Positions 1 to 11,197 of a stretch of DNA of 64,000 nt are shown in pieces. The notes under the pieces are model-generated. The model did not search any database. It was not told the origin of the DNA and was given only the letters and a program-made list of their open reading frames with translations. The DNA is taken from assembly GCF_019721995.1 (NCBI RefSeq), contig NZ_BLYC01000001.1, positions 1-64,000 on the forward strand, written 5' to 3'. Position 1 is the first letter of the stretch; each line of letters starts with the position of its first letter. The DNA comes from Bathymodiolus japonicus methanotrophic gill symbiont (GTDB lineage Bacteria > Pseudomonadota > Gammaproteobacteria > Methylococcales > Methylomonadaceae). The position numbers and the translations under genes are program-made.

Positions 1-1349
1 GCCTCACGCCCCCATCCTTCATAAAGCTTCCAGTCCTCAAAGAAAACCTCAATCAGCCATCTCAACGTATAGGCTTGAATAATATCTTGTGTGCGCCAAG
101 TCAGGTCTGTCGCCACTAAATAGCGATAGTCGTTTTCACCGTCATATTTTAAGGCAATGACAAAGCGCTTTTTACTGTGAGAACTCACCTTTAATCGTGC
201 ACTGCTGACAGTCACTTTAATCTCTTTGCCGCCACGTACACGTATTATCTGATCAATGCCTTTGTTAATCGAATTAAAGTAGCTCTCGACTGACCTTATT
301 CTACCTCTATATTCAATATTTTGGTTTTTACGTAATTGGCTAATCACCTGCGAGCCTCCAGATTCTTTAGCGGCTTCGTCCATAAAGGCTTTTTCACCAT
401 ACAGCGCATCAGCCAGTACGCCTTTAATTTTAATCAGGCTATGCGCAACTTTAAACTCTTTTAATAAGCCTAATGCAATCTCTGTTTTGGTCGGGTAGGC
501 ACTGTCACGTTCAGGCTTAATAGGCCGATCTTTCGCTGAAAATCATGGAAACGGAGCTTAGCGAAGTGTTGATTTTTAGTCCCTGATAGGCGACAGGGCA
601 ATTTGCTGATTCGACGTGTGCTAGCAGCACGCGAGAGGAGCAAGAATTGCATTCCGAATAGCCGTCTAGCCAGTGAGGTAGTAATGACGAAGCGGCTTTT
701 GTGCGTAGTCGTTGCGGACGCAGGGCGTTCAGGGCATCTCCCATCCGCTGCGTAGGTGAACGAATTATGGCGACAGGAGTCCCGGAATTTCGTGAGGTAG
801 CATGGCGCGCCTGTTTTGCTATACCGCTCTTTTTCAACCGTTTATCTTCTTTATCCCACTGCTTTAAGGCTGTGGATCCGGCATATAAAAGAAAAAACCG
901 ACAGGCACTGTAATGGATGAGGTAACTAGCAGCAATAATACTATCGTTTGTCCATTAACATACCCGCCGGAGCCTTTGTGTTTCTGCTTGTAAACCTTAT
1001 AAATACGTTTTGTAGACTTAGATCGTGCTCGGTCTGATTCATCAAAGGCCAACACACCTTCAGTAATGCCATAACGTTTTAAAATTAAGACCACACTCAC
1101 CCGTAGCAAACAGTCCCAGGGTATACTTGCTTTACGAAATACCCAGGATAATGCGGCTACTTTGCAATCTCCAAGGCTTGCTCGCTCAAACTTAGCCCAG
1201 CAAACAGAGTTCATTAGCAGTATGCCCGTTAAACAAGTGCCCAACCAAGCGGCTTGAATCCGTGTCAAAGCGGCTCCGGGTTTTAGCTGATTGAGCGCAT
1301 CATTTAAATCGTCAATATAGCTTTGGATAAAGGTGGCTGGGGCATTCAT
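1..1349 (-). pseudogene. IS4-type DDE transposase, broken (runs off left edge)
   Basis: Read on the minus strand from an ATG at 1349. The N-terminal part (1349-864) contains a DDE-type acidic motif (AFDESDRARSKS). The second part (533-1) contains GVLADALYGEKAFMDE and the IS4 signature Y-(2)-R-(3)-E-(6)-K in YTLRWLIEVFFEDWK. Two lesions separate the parts: element A1 at 534-813, and a 1-2 nt frameshift near 880 (after MPDP). Deleting A1 exactly joins RLKKSGIAK to KDRPIKPERDSAY in one frame, so the A1 site itself is reversible while the frameshift is not. The C-terminus lies beyond the window. Element B1/C1 sits one base upstream of the start codon. The IS family call rests on the YREK motif only. 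Confidence 0.8.
534..813 (+). mobile_element. A element, copy A1 (280 bp)
   Basis: Starts CGCTGAAAATCATGG and ends GGCGCGCCTG. It lies antisense within the IS4-type transposase. No target duplication is seen; exact removal restores the transposase frame locally. Confidence 0.92.
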
Positions 1350-1350
1350 T

Positions 1351-1502
1351 CGCTGAAAATCAGGGAAACGGAGCCTAAGCGAAGTGATGATTTTTAGTCC
1401 GCGATAGCCGTAGGGCCGTTATTTTGTCGGAGTCTGAGCGTTAGCGAAGGTGGAGACAAAATAAAAGGCCATCCGACACGGCGTCAAGTCATTTGGAGCC
1501 TA
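1351..1502 (+). mobile_element. B element 5' half (B1, partial)
   Basis: First 152 bp of a B element of the sub-type with CAGGGAAACGGAGCCTAAG. It stops after TTGGAGCCTA, where element C1 begins; the 3' half of B (GTTCCGACCC hairpin onward) is absent. Confidence 0.88.
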
Positions 1503-1762
1503 CGCTGTCAGCCCCGGACGGGCTGATAGTCTCCAGAAGGCGCAGGGAAATTTGCCAATCCGAAGTGCGCGATAGCGCGCGAGGGAGGCTAAAATTTTAT
1601 CCCGAATAGCCGTAGAGCCATTTGTGGTAGCCATGACTGAGCTGCTTTGTGCTCAGTCTGTGGCGGACGCAGGGCGGCTGGAGCATCTCCTATTCGCTGC
1701 GTAGGTGAACGAATTACGGCGACAGGAGTCCCGGAATTTCGTGAGGTAGCATGGCGCGCCTG
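1503..1762 (+). mobile_element. C element, copy C1 (260 bp)
   Basis: Starts CGCTGTCAGCCCC and ends GGCGCGCCTG. It directly follows the truncated B1 and forms a B-C composite immediately upstream of the IS4-type transposase start. Confidence 0.9.
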
Positions 1763-1837
1763 TAATATTAGTAATATCTAATATTTCAGAAAAATAAGCA
1801 TTAGCTGATATTCTTATGCTTTAAAAACTAGGAAACT

Positions 1838-3265
1838 TCAGTTATATAAATCCAGGTATTGTTGAGCGCTTTTCCGCCAGGAAAAATCTTTCCGCATGGC
1901 ATTTTTTTGTAATTGCTGCCAGGTTCTTTTGTTTGCATAGAGCAAAATCGCACGTTTAATTGTTTCCAGCATAGTTCCCACAGACGGTTCTTCAAATACA
2001 AAACCGGATGCTATTTTATCTGCGATGGTATGCGGCATGGCGTCTACAACCGTGTCCGCCAGACCTCCTGTTTTTCGGACGATAGGTAGCGTGCCATAGC
2101 GCTGGCTATATAATTGATTGAGTCCACAAGGCTCAAAGCGGGACGGCATCAAAAACATATCCGCTCCGGCTTCAATTAAATGCGCCAGGTCTTCATTATA
2201 GCCTATGGATACCGAGATTTTATCAGGGTATAAGTAACTTAAGTTTTTAAGTCGATGTTCAAAGCCTTTCTCGCCGGAACCTAGTAAGACAAATTGTACA
2301 GGGTAGTTAACCAGATCATCCAGACAGTCAATTACCAGGTCTATGCCTTTTTGGTCAACCAGGCGACCAATCAGACCTATCATCGGGATAGCTGGGTCTT
2401 CAGGAAGTGAAAAATGCTGTTGTAATGCGGTCTTATTGCTCGCTTTTTTAGCCAGACTGTCAATAGTGTAGTTCTGTGCAATTCGCGGGTCTTTTTCAGG
2501 ATTCCATATGTCAGTATCTATGCCATTTATAATACCATTCAGCTCATGGTGACGATGGTGTAATAGTCCCTCTAAGCCATAGCCATATTCTGCAGTCTGT
2601 ATTTCCAACGCATAATTTGGACTGACTGTGGTGATATGATCAGCACAGGCGATACCGCCCTTGATAAAGGAAAGTAGCTCATGAAATTCCAGTGCGCCAG
2701 GATGCCATAATTGCCCCGGTAGATTCAAGTCAAAATAAGTAGCTTCCGGAAATAATCCCTGGTACGCCATATTGTGTATCGTAAACACGGTAGAAGGGCG
2801 ATTCGGCTCTAAAGTTAACAATGCAGGAACCAGTCCACTTTGCCAGTCATTGCAATGCACAATATCGGCTTTCCAGTCCAGATGAGCACGATTTTGGGAA
2901 ATCTCGACGGCAGCACGACAAAACAAGGAAAAACGTGCGGCGCTATTTGCCCAGGCGTTACCAAATTCATCAGTATAAGGATTGCCGGGAATATCAAAAT
3001 ATTCAGGACAATCAATGAGCCATACGATAACATCAGTATCGGGTAATCGAGTTTCCAGAATATTCACGTCACGATTATCGATACGCAGAGTGCAACGATA
3101 TTCTACATCTTCCTTTAGCTTCAGTGCGTGATATTTAGGGATCATGATGCGTACATCCTGATCCAATTCAGCTAAAGCGATAGGCAGACTTCCTGCAACA
3201 TCCGCGAGTCCTCCTGTTTTAATGAGAGGATGTACTTCACTACTTACAAACAGAATCTTTTTCAT
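1838..3265 (-). CDS. glgA: Glycogen synthase (ADP-glucose, GT5)
   Basis: Transfers glucose from ADP-glucose to the growing alpha-1,4-glucan. The 475-residue length is normal for bacterial GlgA. The N-terminal ADP-glucose loop KTGGLADVAGSLP is at about residues 17-29. The C-terminal Rossmann domain has PSRFEPCGLNQLY and a second TGGLADTV motif. It lies 3 bp downstream of glgB on the same strand, so the two are almost certainly co-transcribed, opposite to the divergent glgC-GH57-malQ set. The stop codon is followed by CTGAAGTTTCC, which resembles a D-element end, but no further D sequence is present. Confidence 0.96.
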   Translation of the reverse strand: MKKILFVSSEVHPLIKTGGLADVAGSLPIALAELDQDVRIMIPKYHALKLKEDVEYRCTLRIDNRDVNILETRLPDTDVIVWLIDCPEYFDIPGNPYTDEFGNAWANSAARFSLFCRAAVEISQNRAHLDWKADIVHCNDWQSGLVPALLTLEPNRPSTVFTIHNMAYQGLFPEATYFDLNLPGQLWHPGALEFHELLSFIKGGIACADHITTVSPNYALEIQTAEYGYGLEGLLHHRHHELNGIINGIDTDIWNPEKDPRIAQNYTIDSLAKKASNKTALQQHFSLPEDPAIPMIGLIGRLVDQKGIDLVIDCLDDLVNYPVQFVLLGSGEKGFEHRLKNLSYLYPDKISVSIGYNEDLAHLIEAGADMFLMPSRFEPCGLNQLYSQRYGTLPIVRKTGGLADTVVDAMPHTIADKIASGFVFEEPSVGTMLETIKRAILLYANKRTWQQLQKNAMRKDFSWRKSAQQYLDLYN

Positions 3266-3268
3266 AGC

Positions 3269-5449
3269 TTAAAGTTTAAATACGATGCCAGCTAATGGTG
3301 GAATAGCGACATTAATAGACTGATCTTGGTTCATCCACGGCGTTGGTTCAGAAAAAACCTGTCCGTTTCCCGCATTACTACCGGCATAATATTGTGAATC
3401 AGAATTGAATATTTCTAGATAAGTGCCTGGTGCTGGTACGCCAATACGATAGTTATCTCGCGGAACCGGTGTAAAATTTAAAATAACAATGAGTGTTTCA
3501 TTGTCGGTTTTACGCTGGTAACTAATGATAGATTGTTCAACATCATGGCAGTCGATCCACTCAAAACCCTGATTGTCAAAATCATGCTGAAACAGGGCGG
3601 GGTGCTGCACATACATATGATTCAAGTCCTTGACTAGCGTGTGCATGCCTTTATGGAAAGAATAATCCATAACATACCAGTCCAGTTCCTGATTGAAATT
3701 CCACTCAGTTCCCTGAGCAAACTCACAGCCCATAAACAGAAGTTTTTTCCCCGGATAAGTAAACATAAAGGTATACAGCAAACGCAAATTAGCAAATTTT
3801 TGCCATTCATCGCCAGGCATTTTGGCTAACATAGAGCCTTTTCCGTGTACTACTTCATCGTGGGAGAAGGGCAGTACAAAGTTTTCGGTAAAAGCATACA
3901 GCATACCGAAAGTCAGTTGATCATGGTGATGACGACGATGTACTGGATCCTGTTGCATATAAGAAAGCATATCGTGCATCCAGCCCATATTCCACTTCAT
4001 GGAAAAGCCGAGGCCACCAGTCCAGGTTGGGCGGGTCACTTGTGGCCATGAAGTCGATTCTTCAGCGATTACCACAGTGCCAGGATGCTGCTCATGTGTG
4101 ACTGTATTCAATTCACGTAAAAAGTCGATGGCTTCCAGATTTTCATTGCCACCATACATATTAGGCAGCCAGTCATTTTCTTCACGCGAATAATCCAGAT
4201 AAAGCATAGATGCGACTGCATCAACGCGTAAGCCATCAATATGAAACTCTTCTATCCAGAAATAGGCACTGGATAAGAGGAAGTTTTTTACTTCATTGCG
4301 GCTGTAGTTATAAATCAAAGTACCCCAGTCGCGATGCTCGCCTTTGCGCGGGTCTTCATGCTCATATAGTGAGCTGCCATCAAAACGGGCTAGGGCAAAA
4401 TCATCTTTAGGGAAATGCGCTGGCACCCAATCCAGTAGAACGCCGATATTATGACGATGGCAATAGTCCACAAAATAGCGAAAATCGTCAGCATTACCAT
4501 GGCGACTTGAAGGCGCAAAATAGCCTGTAGTCTGATACCCCCAGGACGCATCTAACGGATGTTCTGTGATTGGGAGTAGCTCAATATGTGTAAAACCCAT
4601 GTCTTGAATATAGTCTACTAACTGGTGAGCCAGTTCTTGATAATTTAAAAAATTACCCTGATTATCCCGACGCCAAGACCCCAGGTGAACCTCATAAATA
4701 GACATGGCTTCACTTAGCCAATCGTGCTTAACACGCTTATCGATCCATTTTTTATCCTGCCAGTCATAAGTTTGTTCATTGACCACGCGTGAGGCTGTTT
4801 GCGGGCGAAATTCAAATTGCTGGCCATAAGGATCAGTCTTAACGCCAATCTGCTGTGTATCACGGTTAAGTATTTCAAACTTATATAAACAGCCTGTAGT
4901 TAACCCTGGGATAAATATTTCCCAGATACCACTGCCGCCCAATATTCGCATCGGATGACAGCGAGCATCCCAGCCATTGTACTCATGAACGACACTAACG
5001 CGGGCTGCATTCGGTGCCCAAACGGTGAATAATACGCCATTAATGCCTTCGACAGTAAGTAAATGAGCGCCTAGTTTCTTATAGATATGCCAGTGCCGAC
5101 CTTCACCAAAAAGGTGTTGGTCGAATTCAGGCAGTTGTGAACCAAAAGCATAGGGATCGTACTGTTCATAATAATGACCAGATTTATCGGTAATTTCAAA
5201 TTTATAATACCTTTCTAGATTTTTTGGTACATTATTGGTTTGAAAAAAATCTGTGCCCGAGATCCTCTCCATCGCAACTTTCTGGCCAGCTATGCTAACT
5301 GTTTCGGCATTCGGTAAATAGGCAGTTATTGTCGTTTTTCCATCATCTGTATGTCGACCCAGCACAGAAAAAGGGTCGTGATGTTTTGCCTCAGCTATTT
5401 GTATTAAATCTGAATTAAGCGGATTTATTTTTTTTGCTGGCTTCTTCAT
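3269..5449 (-). CDS. glgB: 1,4-alpha-glucan branching enzyme (GH13)
   Basis: Introduces alpha-1,6 branches into glycogen. At 726 residues it has the full GlgB layout: N-terminal CBM48-like modules, then a GH13 barrel. The nucleophile region is [15 protein letters not shown], the acid/base region [10 protein letters not shown], and the transition-state aspartate lies in [17 protein letters not shown]-terminal beta domain ends in [10 protein letters not shown]. It is the first gene of the glgB-glgA unit; about 97 bp separates it from the divergent glgC, so the promoters probably share this spacer. Confidence 0.97.
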   Translation of the reverse strand: MKKPAKKINPLNSDLIQIAEAKHHDPFSVLGRHTDDGKTTITAYLPNAETVSIAGQKVAMERISGTDFFQTNNVPKNLERYYKFEITDKSGHYYEQYDPYAFGSQLPEFDQHLFGEGRHWHIYKKLGAHLLTVEGINGVLFTVWAPNAARVSVVHEYNGWDARCHPMRILGGSGIWEIFIPGLTTGCLYKFEILNRDTQQIGVKTDPYGQQFEFRPQTASRVVNEQTYDWQDKKWIDKRVKHDWLSEAMSIYEVHLGSWRRDNQGNFLNYQELAHQLVDYIQDMGFTHIELLPITEHPLDASWGYQTTGYFAPSSRHGNADDFRYFVDYCHRHNIGVLLDWVPAHFPKDDFALARFDGSSLYEHEDPRKGEHRDWGTLIYNYSRNEVKNFLLSSAYFWIEEFHIDGLRVDAVASMLYLDYSREENDWLPNMYGGNENLEAIDFLRELNTVTHEQHPGTVVIAEESTSWPQVTRPTWTGGLGFSMKWNMGWMHDMLSYMQQDPVHRRHHHDQLTFGMLYAFTENFVLPFSHDEVVHGKGSMLAKMPGDEWQKFANLRLLYTFMFTYPGKKLLFMGCEFAQGTEWNFNQELDWYVMDYSFHKGMHTLVKDLNHMYVQHPALFQHDFDNQGFEWIDCHDVEQSIISYQRKTDNETLIVILNFTPVPRDNYRIGVPAPGTYLEIFNSDSQYYAGSNAGNGQVFSEPTPWMNQDQSINVAIPPLAGIVFKL

Positions 5450-5546
5450 ATTTCAGGGCCTCAGTGTGATAGAATCATTTTCGTAGAAGAATAGTAACAA
5501 AAATAAGACCAAAAGTAATAGCATATTTATTAAATAGAGGATATCA

Positions 5547-6827
5547 ATGTCAAATACAGAGCCACAACATCATGATCGTTTTGTGAGTCATTTAACACGT
5601 AATACTATAGCTTTAATTTTAGCTGGAGGGCGTGGGTCAAGATTAAAAAATATGACTGACTGGCGCGCTAAACCGGCCGTGCCGTTTGGAGGAAAATTTC
5701 GCATTATCGACTTTCCCTTATCCAATTGTATTAACTCAGGTATACGTAAAGTAGGTATTCTGACCCAGTATAAAGCGGATTCTCTGATCCGACATTTACA
5801 GCAAGGCTGGGGGTTTATGCGCGGTGAATTTGGTGAATATGTTGACATCATGCCTGCTCAACAAAGACATGAGGACGCTTCCTGGTACAAAGGCACCGCA
5901 GATGCTATTTTTCAGAATATTGATATTTTACGCAGTCGCTCGCCTGACCATATTCTGGTTCTCGCCGGGGATCATATCTACAAAATGGACTATGGCGCGA
6001 TGTTAGCTGATCATGCAGAAAAAAATGCAGATCTAACCATCGGTTGTCTGGAAGTATCTCTGGACGAAGCGAAAGAATTTGGAGTGATGCATGTCGATGA
6101 AAACAGACGTGTTAAAGCCTTTGTTGAAAAGCCTGAAAACCCGCCGACTATGCCAGGTAAAGATGATAGCGCTCTGGCTTCGATGGGTATTTATATTTTT
6201 AATGCCGATTTTTTATTTGAGCAATTATTAGAAGACGCGGATACGGCAGGATCGACACATGATTTTGGTCACGATATTATTCCATCGGTCATTGACAAGT
6301 ATAACGTCAATGCATATCCATTCCTGGACTTACAAAGTGGCGAGCAAAGCTACTGGCGTGATGTGGGTACAATTGATGCGTACTGGGCAGCGAATATGGA
6401 ATTGATTGGCGTCGAACCTGATCTGAATTTATATGATCAAACCTGGCCCATCTGGACCCATCAGGCGCAAACCCCACCGGCTAAATTTGTCTTTGATGAC
6501 GATGACAGGCGTGGTGAGGCAATTGACTCGATGGTGTCTGGCGGCTGTGTAATATCAGGATCTACTATCAGACACTCATTGGTATTTTCCAATGTGCGTG
6601 TAAATTCCTATAGTACGGTGACGGATAGCTTGCTTTTACCCGAGGTCAATATCGCTAGACATTGTCGTATTAGCAAGGCTATCATTGAAAAAGGCTGTCA
6701 GATTCCTGAAGGCACTGTAATCGGCGAAAATAGAGAAGAAGATGAAAAGCGCTTTCAGGTCAGTCAGGGTGGAGTGGTATTGATCACTCCAGATATGTTA
6801 GGACAAAAAAGGCACTATGTCAGATAA
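5547..6827 (+). CDS. glgC: Glucose-1-phosphate adenylyltransferase
   Basis: Makes ADP-glucose from glucose-1-phosphate and ATP, the committed step of glycogen synthesis. The 426 residues include the nucleotide-binding start [15 protein letters not shown] with downstream [15 protein letters not shown], the substrate region FVEKPENPP, and a C-terminal left-handed beta-helix ([20 protein letters not shown]). A ribosome-binding GAGG lies 6 nt before the ATG. The stop overlaps the start of the GH57 gene by 11 nt, which indicates translational coupling. Confidence 0.97.
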   Translation: MSNTEPQHHDRFVSHLTRNTIALILAGGRGSRLKNMTDWRAKPAVPFGGKFRIIDFPLSNCINSGIRKVGILTQYKADSLIRHLQQGWGFMRGEFGEYVDIMPAQQRHEDASWYKGTADAIFQNIDILRSRSPDHILVLAGDHIYKMDYGAMLADHAEKNADLTIGCLEVSLDEAKEFGVMHVDENRRVKAFVEKPENPPTMPGKDDSALASMGIYIFNADFLFEQLLEDADTAGSTHDFGHDIIPSVIDKYNVNAYPFLDLQSGEQSYWRDVGTIDAYWAANMELIGVEPDLNLYDQTWPIWTHQAQTPPAKFVFDDDDRRGEAIDSMVSGGCVISGSTIRHSLVFSNVRVNSYSTVTDSLLLPEVNIARHCRISKAIIEKGCQIPEGTVIGENREEDEKRFQVSQGGVVLITPDMLGQKRHYVR

Positions 6828-8505
6828 GAAAAAAATTAAACTGGTTTTATGCTGGCATATGCACCAGCCAGAATACCGGGATCGGCAAACAGGCGAGTTT
6901 CAATTGCCGTGGACCTATCTTCATGTTATCAAAGACTATGTCGATATGGTGGCGCACCTTGAAAACCAGCCTGATGCCAAAGCAGTGGTCAATTTTGCAC
7001 CTATTCTACTAGAGCAAATTGAAGATTATGCAAAACAGGTTAATTGTTACTTGCATGATCGTGTCGAGATAAAAGACCCATTATTAGCAGCTTTAGTAAT
7101 GCCGACAATTCCAGAAAATGTGGAAGAAAGGTTTGAGCTGATTAGCCAGTGCATACGTGCTAATAGAACGCGACAAATTGACCGCTATCCTGCCTATCGT
7201 AATTTAGCGCAAATGGCTGATTGGTTGCATGCGCATGGAGATTCAGCCAAATATATTAATTCACAGTTTATCGTGGATATGCTGGTCTGGTATCATCTGG
7301 CTTGGATGGGTGAAACGGTTAAATTATCTGATCAAAGAGTACAGCGCTTAATCAACAAGGCGAGTAATTTTACTTTACATGACCGCATTGAAGTCATTGA
7401 AATAATTGGCGAATTATTATCGACAGTGATTCATCGCTATGCTGCGCTGGAAAGAAAAGGGCGGATAGAATTATCAGTAACGCCCTATGCGCATCCGATT
7501 CTACCTTTAATGCTGGATATTCAATCGGCAAAAGAAGCAATGCCCGATGCACCGTTACCTGAATTGGATGTTTATTCTGGTGGTGAAGCAAGAGTTAAGT
7601 GGCATATCGAACAAGGCAATGCTACATTCGAACGTTTTTTTGGATGCCCCCCTAAAGGCTGCTGGCCATCTGAAGGTGCTGTTAGTGATAAAACCTTGAA
7701 AATACTTGGTGAGGCAGGCTATTCCTGGGCTGCAACCGGCGGTCAGGTTCTGCATAATAGTTTGCATATTGCAGGCGCGGATAATCAGCAGAGCATTCAC
7801 CATCCTTTTCAGCTTAAAGATACCAACATCCCGTGTTTTTTTCGCGATGATGGGCTCTCTGATTTAATTGGCTTTAAATATTCCACATGGCATGCAGATG
7901 ATGCAGTGGGGGATATGATTCATCACCTGGAAAATATTGCCGAGCATGAACCTGAAGGGAGCGTGGTCTCCATTATTATGGATGGTGAAAATGCGTGGGA
8001 ATATTTTCCGGAGAATGGCTATCATTTTTTAGCCACTTTTTATAAGCGCTTAGCCGAACATCCGGATATCGAATTAACTACTTTTTCAGAGTGTCTTGCT
8101 GAACAAGTAACCGTCAAGCCGCTAGGTAAAATGATGGCAGGTAGCTGGGTATATGGGACTTTTTCAACCTGGATTGGCGATACCGATAAAAATCGTGGCT
8201 GGGCTATGCTAGGTGATGTGAAAAAGTGCTTTGACAAGGTAGTTACAAGCAACAGTTTGTCAAAAGAACAATTAGCAGAAGCTGAATTTCAGTTGGCTGT
8301 TTGTGAGGGTTCAGACTGGTTTTGGTGGTTTGGTGATTATAATCCTGATCAAGCTGTGAGTAGTTTTGAAAAGCAATTTCGCTTGAATTTAAGTAATTTA
8401 TATCATTTATTGGGCGAACATGCGCCTGCTTATTTATCCTTGTCATTCACACACGGTTCAGGTGATCCCGCTATGGGTGGCACTATGCGCAAAGGAATAG
8501 ATTAA
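6817..8505 (+). CDS. Glycoside hydrolase family 57 (alpha-amylase/glucanotransferase-like)
   Basis: The 562-residue protein opens with the GH57 motif [13 protein letters not shown]. It contains [10 protein letters not shown], which fits the GH57 nucleophile glutamate, and [10 protein letters not shown], which fits the acid/base aspartate. The family acts on alpha-1,4- or alpha-1,6-glucans. Position between glgC and malQ points to glycogen turnover. Whether it hydrolyses, transfers or branches cannot be settled from sequence by eye. No signal peptide is visible, so it is cytoplasmic. Confidence 0.9.
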   Translation: MSDKKKIKLVLCWHMHQPEYRDRQTGEFQLPWTYLHVIKDYVDMVAHLENQPDAKAVVNFAPILLEQIEDYAKQVNCYLHDRVEIKDPLLAALVMPTIPENVEERFELISQCIRANRTRQIDRYPAYRNLAQMADWLHAHGDSAKYINSQFIVDMLVWYHLAWMGETVKLSDQRVQRLINKASNFTLHDRIEVIEIIGELLSTVIHRYAALERKGRIELSVTPYAHPILPLMLDIQSAKEAMPDAPLPELDVYSGGEARVKWHIEQGNATFERFFGCPPKGCWPSEGAVSDKTLKILGEAGYSWAATGGQVLHNSLHIAGADNQQSIHHPFQLKDTNIPCFFRDDGLSDLIGFKYSTWHADDAVGDMIHHLENIAEHEPEGSVVSIIMDGENAWEYFPENGYHFLATFYKRLAEHPDIELTTFSECLAEQVTVKPLGKMMAGSWVYGTFSTWIGDTDKNRGWAMLGDVKKCFDKVVTSNSLSKEQLAEAEFQLAVCEGSDWFWWFGDYNPDQAVSSFEKQFRLNLSNLYHLLGEHAPAYLSLSFTHGSGDPAMGGTMRKGID

Positions 8506-8509
8506 TAGA

Positions 8510-9994
8510 ATGAGGAAGCAGGAAAAAAACTTATTAGCACAGCGACGCGCCGGCGTGTTGTTACATATTACGTCACTGCCGAATGCAAATGGATCAGGAA
8601 ATATGGGGCAGCAAGCCTATAATTTTGTGGATTTTCTGCACAACACCAGCATTAAAGTCTGGCAAACTTTGCCTCTAGGTGTACCGCATGGTGATGGTTC
8701 CCCATACCAATGCCTGTCGGCTCATGCAGGTAATCCAGCGCTAATCTGTATGGAAGAATTAAAGCAGAAAGGTTGGTTACAGGAAGCAGAGCAATGTGAT
8801 TCATCTAAGCAGGACCCTGATTATTATCGTCAATGTCTTATTGCTAAAGTTCAAACGGGGTTTGAAAACCTGGCCAGTGTTGAAGAAAAACAGGCATACC
8901 AGGAGTTTTGTAATGATAAATCCTGTTGGCTAGACGATTATGCCTTATTTGTTGCATTACATAATGAGTTTTCTCAGCAATGCTGGAATCATTGGCCAGA
9001 ACCCTTAAAAGAGCATAAGCCTGCAGCGCTTAAAGCCGCACGCCAGCGTATGGCTGCTGCAATCGAAATCATCAAATTTGAGCAATTCCTTTTTTACAGG
9101 CAGTGGATGGCGCTTAAAGAATATGCCAACAGCCATGATGTTTTGTTATTTGGCGATATTCCGATTTTTGTGTCTTATGATAGTGCTGATGTCTGGGCTA
9201 ACCGTAAGGTGTTTAAACTGGATAAAAAAGGCGGAATGTCAGTTGTTGCGGGGGTGCCACCTGATTATTTCTCAGTCACCGGACAGCGATGGGGAAACCC
9301 GCATTATGACTGGAAATATTTAAAACGAACTAAATTTTCCTGGTGGAATGACCGGCTGCGTAGTCAACTGGAAATGTTCGATATCCTGCGTATTGATCAT
9401 TTCAGAGGTTTTGAAGCGGCATGGGAGATTCCCGCGAGCGAAGATACCGCAATTAATGGTGAATGGGTTAAAGCACCTGGAGATGCTCTGCTGGCTGCAC
9501 TTAAAAAAGAATTTGGAAATATCCCGTTGGTTGCTGAAGACTTGGGGATTATTACTGCAGAAGTTGATAAACTGCGTATGGATTTTAATCTTCCAGGTAT
9601 GAAGATTTTACAGTTCGCCTTTGGTGATACAGAATCAAATCCTTATTTACCACATAATTATGATCATAACTGCGTTGTCTATACCGGCACGCACGATAAT
9701 GATACAACATTAGGCTGGTATAACTCACTGAATGACCATGATAAACATCGTGTGTATAGTTATTTAGGTCACTCGCAGGCATTTATGCCTTATTTATTGA
9801 TTGGAACCGCCTTTTCTTCTGTTGCAAATCTGGCGATTGTACCGATGCAGGATATTTTAGAGCTGGGCAGTGAACATAGGATGAATATTCCCGGTACTAT
9901 AGATGGAAACTGGAAGTGGCAATTTTCCTGGGAACAATTAAGCGATGGGCAAGTGGCTAGATTATCTGCGCTGGTTAGGATGTTTTCCCGCTAG
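8510..9994 (+). CDS. malQ: 4-alpha-glucanotransferase (amylomaltase, GH77)
   Basis: Transfers alpha-1,4-glucan segments between maltodextrins. The 494-residue length suits a plain bacterial amylomaltase. Motifs seen: SPYQCLSAHAGNP near the N-terminus, FGDIPIFVSYDSADVW, the nucleophile region ILRIDHFRGFEAAWEIP, the acid/base region LVAEDLGIIT, and YTGTHDNDTTLGW. It starts 4 bp after the GH57 stop and closes the glgC-GH57-malQ operon. Confidence 0.95.
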   Translation: MRKQEKNLLAQRRAGVLLHITSLPNANGSGNMGQQAYNFVDFLHNTSIKVWQTLPLGVPHGDGSPYQCLSAHAGNPALICMEELKQKGWLQEAEQCDSSKQDPDYYRQCLIAKVQTGFENLASVEEKQAYQEFCNDKSCWLDDYALFVALHNEFSQQCWNHWPEPLKEHKPAALKAARQRMAAAIEIIKFEQFLFYRQWMALKEYANSHDVLLFGDIPIFVSYDSADVWANRKVFKLDKKGGMSVVAGVPPDYFSVTGQRWGNPHYDWKYLKRTKFSWWNDRLRSQLEMFDILRIDHFRGFEAAWEIPASEDTAINGEWVKAPGDALLAALKKEFGNIPLVAEDLGIITAEVDKLRMDFNLPGMKILQFAFGDTESNPYLPHNYDHNCVVYTGTHDNDTTLGWYNSLNDHDKHRVYSYLGHSQAFMPYLLIGTAFSSVANLAIVPMQDILELGSEHRMNIPGTIDGNWKWQFSWEQLSDGQVARLSALVRMFSR

Positions 9995-10010
9995 ATCTCT
10001 ATAGATACCT

Positions 10011-10192
10011 TGTAGAGCGGACTTCAGTCCGCTACTTATAATGGGCTGATATAATATCTGTTTTTAACCATGAAGGATATGAAGAACGTGAAGGGTTAAA
10101 TATTGAAAAGATTGCAATCCTTCAATCCTTCATGGTCAATACTCATATTATTTAATCGCACTTGACCATAGCGGACTGAAGTCCGCCCTACA
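10011..10192. repeat. Nested palindromic intergenic repeat
   Basis: Outer arms TGTAGAGCGGACTTCAGTCC and the matching arm ending GGACTGAAGTCCGCCCTACA are inverted. Inner arms ACCATGAAGGAT and ATCCTTCATGGT are also inverted. It fills the malQ-cysM gap and could fold as a long hairpin acting as terminator or REP-like element. Confidence 0.75.
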
Positions 10193-10203
10193 ACGATTAT
10201 CAA

Positions 10204-11094
10204 ATGAATTATTCCACCATCGAAGCCTTTGTTGGCAATACACCCTTAGTAAAATTGCAGCGTTTGATCAAGCCTGGCTCGAATACCGTTTTAGCAAAAC
10301 TAGAAGGTAATAATCCTGCTGGATCGGTAAAGGATCGTCCTGCAATCAGCATGATTCAGCATGCGGAAGCACGCGGAGAAATAAAGCCGGGGGATCATTT
10401 AATCGAGGCTACTAGTGGTAATACCGGTATTGCATTAGCGATGGCAGCCGCCATTAAAGGTTATCGCTTAACCTTGATTATGCCGGACAATATGAGCGTA
10501 GAGCGGCGGGCATCCATGAAATCCTATGGTGCTGATATTATTTCTACCCCTGCGGAAGGCAGCATGGAAGCCGCGATAGACTTAGCAAGGAAAATGCAAG
10601 CCGAAGGCAAGGGGCGCATTCTTGATCAGTTTGCCAATCCAGATAATCCGCTATCGCATTACGAAGGTACGGGGCCTGAAATATGGCGCGATACGCAGGG
10701 TGAAATTACGCATTTTGTCAGCGCAATGGGAACCACAGGAACCATTATGGGCACTTCAAAATTTCTCAAGGAACAAAAGCCAGAGATTCAAATTGTTGGG
10801 GTACAACCTGAAGATGGTGCAAAAATCCCAGGCATACGCTGCTGGCCACAAGAATACCTGCCTAAAATTTATCAGGCTTCGCGTGTTGATAGACTGATAA
10901 ATGTAGATCAACAGTTGGCAGAACAGACCATGCGTGATTTAGCCAGCAAAGAAGGCATCTTTGCCGGTGTTTCCTCGGGGGGGGCCGTTGCAGCGGCGCT
11001 GAAGCTTGCGCAACAAGTGGAAAATGCAACCATTGTGACTATCATTTGTGATCGCGGCGATAGATATTTATCTACGGGGGTTTACCCAGGGTAG
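10204..11094 (+). CDS. cysM: Cysteine synthase B (O-acetylserine sulfhydrylase)
   Basis: PLP enzyme forming cysteine from O-acetylserine and sulfide or thiosulfate. The 296 residues show GNTPLVKL at the N-terminus, the PLP lysine in AGSVKDRPA (about residue 44), the substrate loop EATSGNTGIALA, and a C-terminal ICDRGDRYLSTGVY. The short length and the RPA after SVKD favour CysM over CysK. cysJ, another sulfur-assimilation gene, lies far away at the window's right end. Confidence 0.93.
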   Translation: MNYSTIEAFVGNTPLVKLQRLIKPGSNTVLAKLEGNNPAGSVKDRPAISMIQHAEARGEIKPGDHLIEATSGNTGIALAMAAAIKGYRLTLIMPDNMSVERRASMKSYGADIISTPAEGSMEAAIDLARKMQAEGKGRILDQFANPDNPLSHYEGTGPEIWRDTQGEITHFVSAMGTTGTIMGTSKFLKEQKPEIQIVGVQPEDGAKIPGIRCWPQEYLPKIYQASRVDRLINVDQQLAEQTMRDLASKEGIFAGVSSGGAVAAALKLAQQVENATIVTIICDRGDRYLSTGVYPG

Positions 11095-11197
11095 TGCAGC
11101 GCCGTGTTTTACGGATGATAGATAATTGTTTTATATTTAAATTCAGTAGTTTATGAAATACCCTACCCATCAAACCAACTCGGTGCTGTACTGATAT

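Noticed and set aside
517-837. Recurrent open frames inside A (for example GDALNALRPQRLRTKAASS) as a gene
   Set aside because: They run on the strand opposite to the element, have no fixed start, and vary in frame and flank. Length conservation is explained by the element itself.
1820-1838. GGAAACTTCAG next to the glgA stop as a D-element remnant
   Set aside because: Only about 11 bases match the D terminus and no other D sequence follows; could be chance.
10011-10192. Riboswitch upstream of cysM
   Set aside because: The sequence is a nested palindrome with repeat-like arms; no known riboswitch core was recognised.
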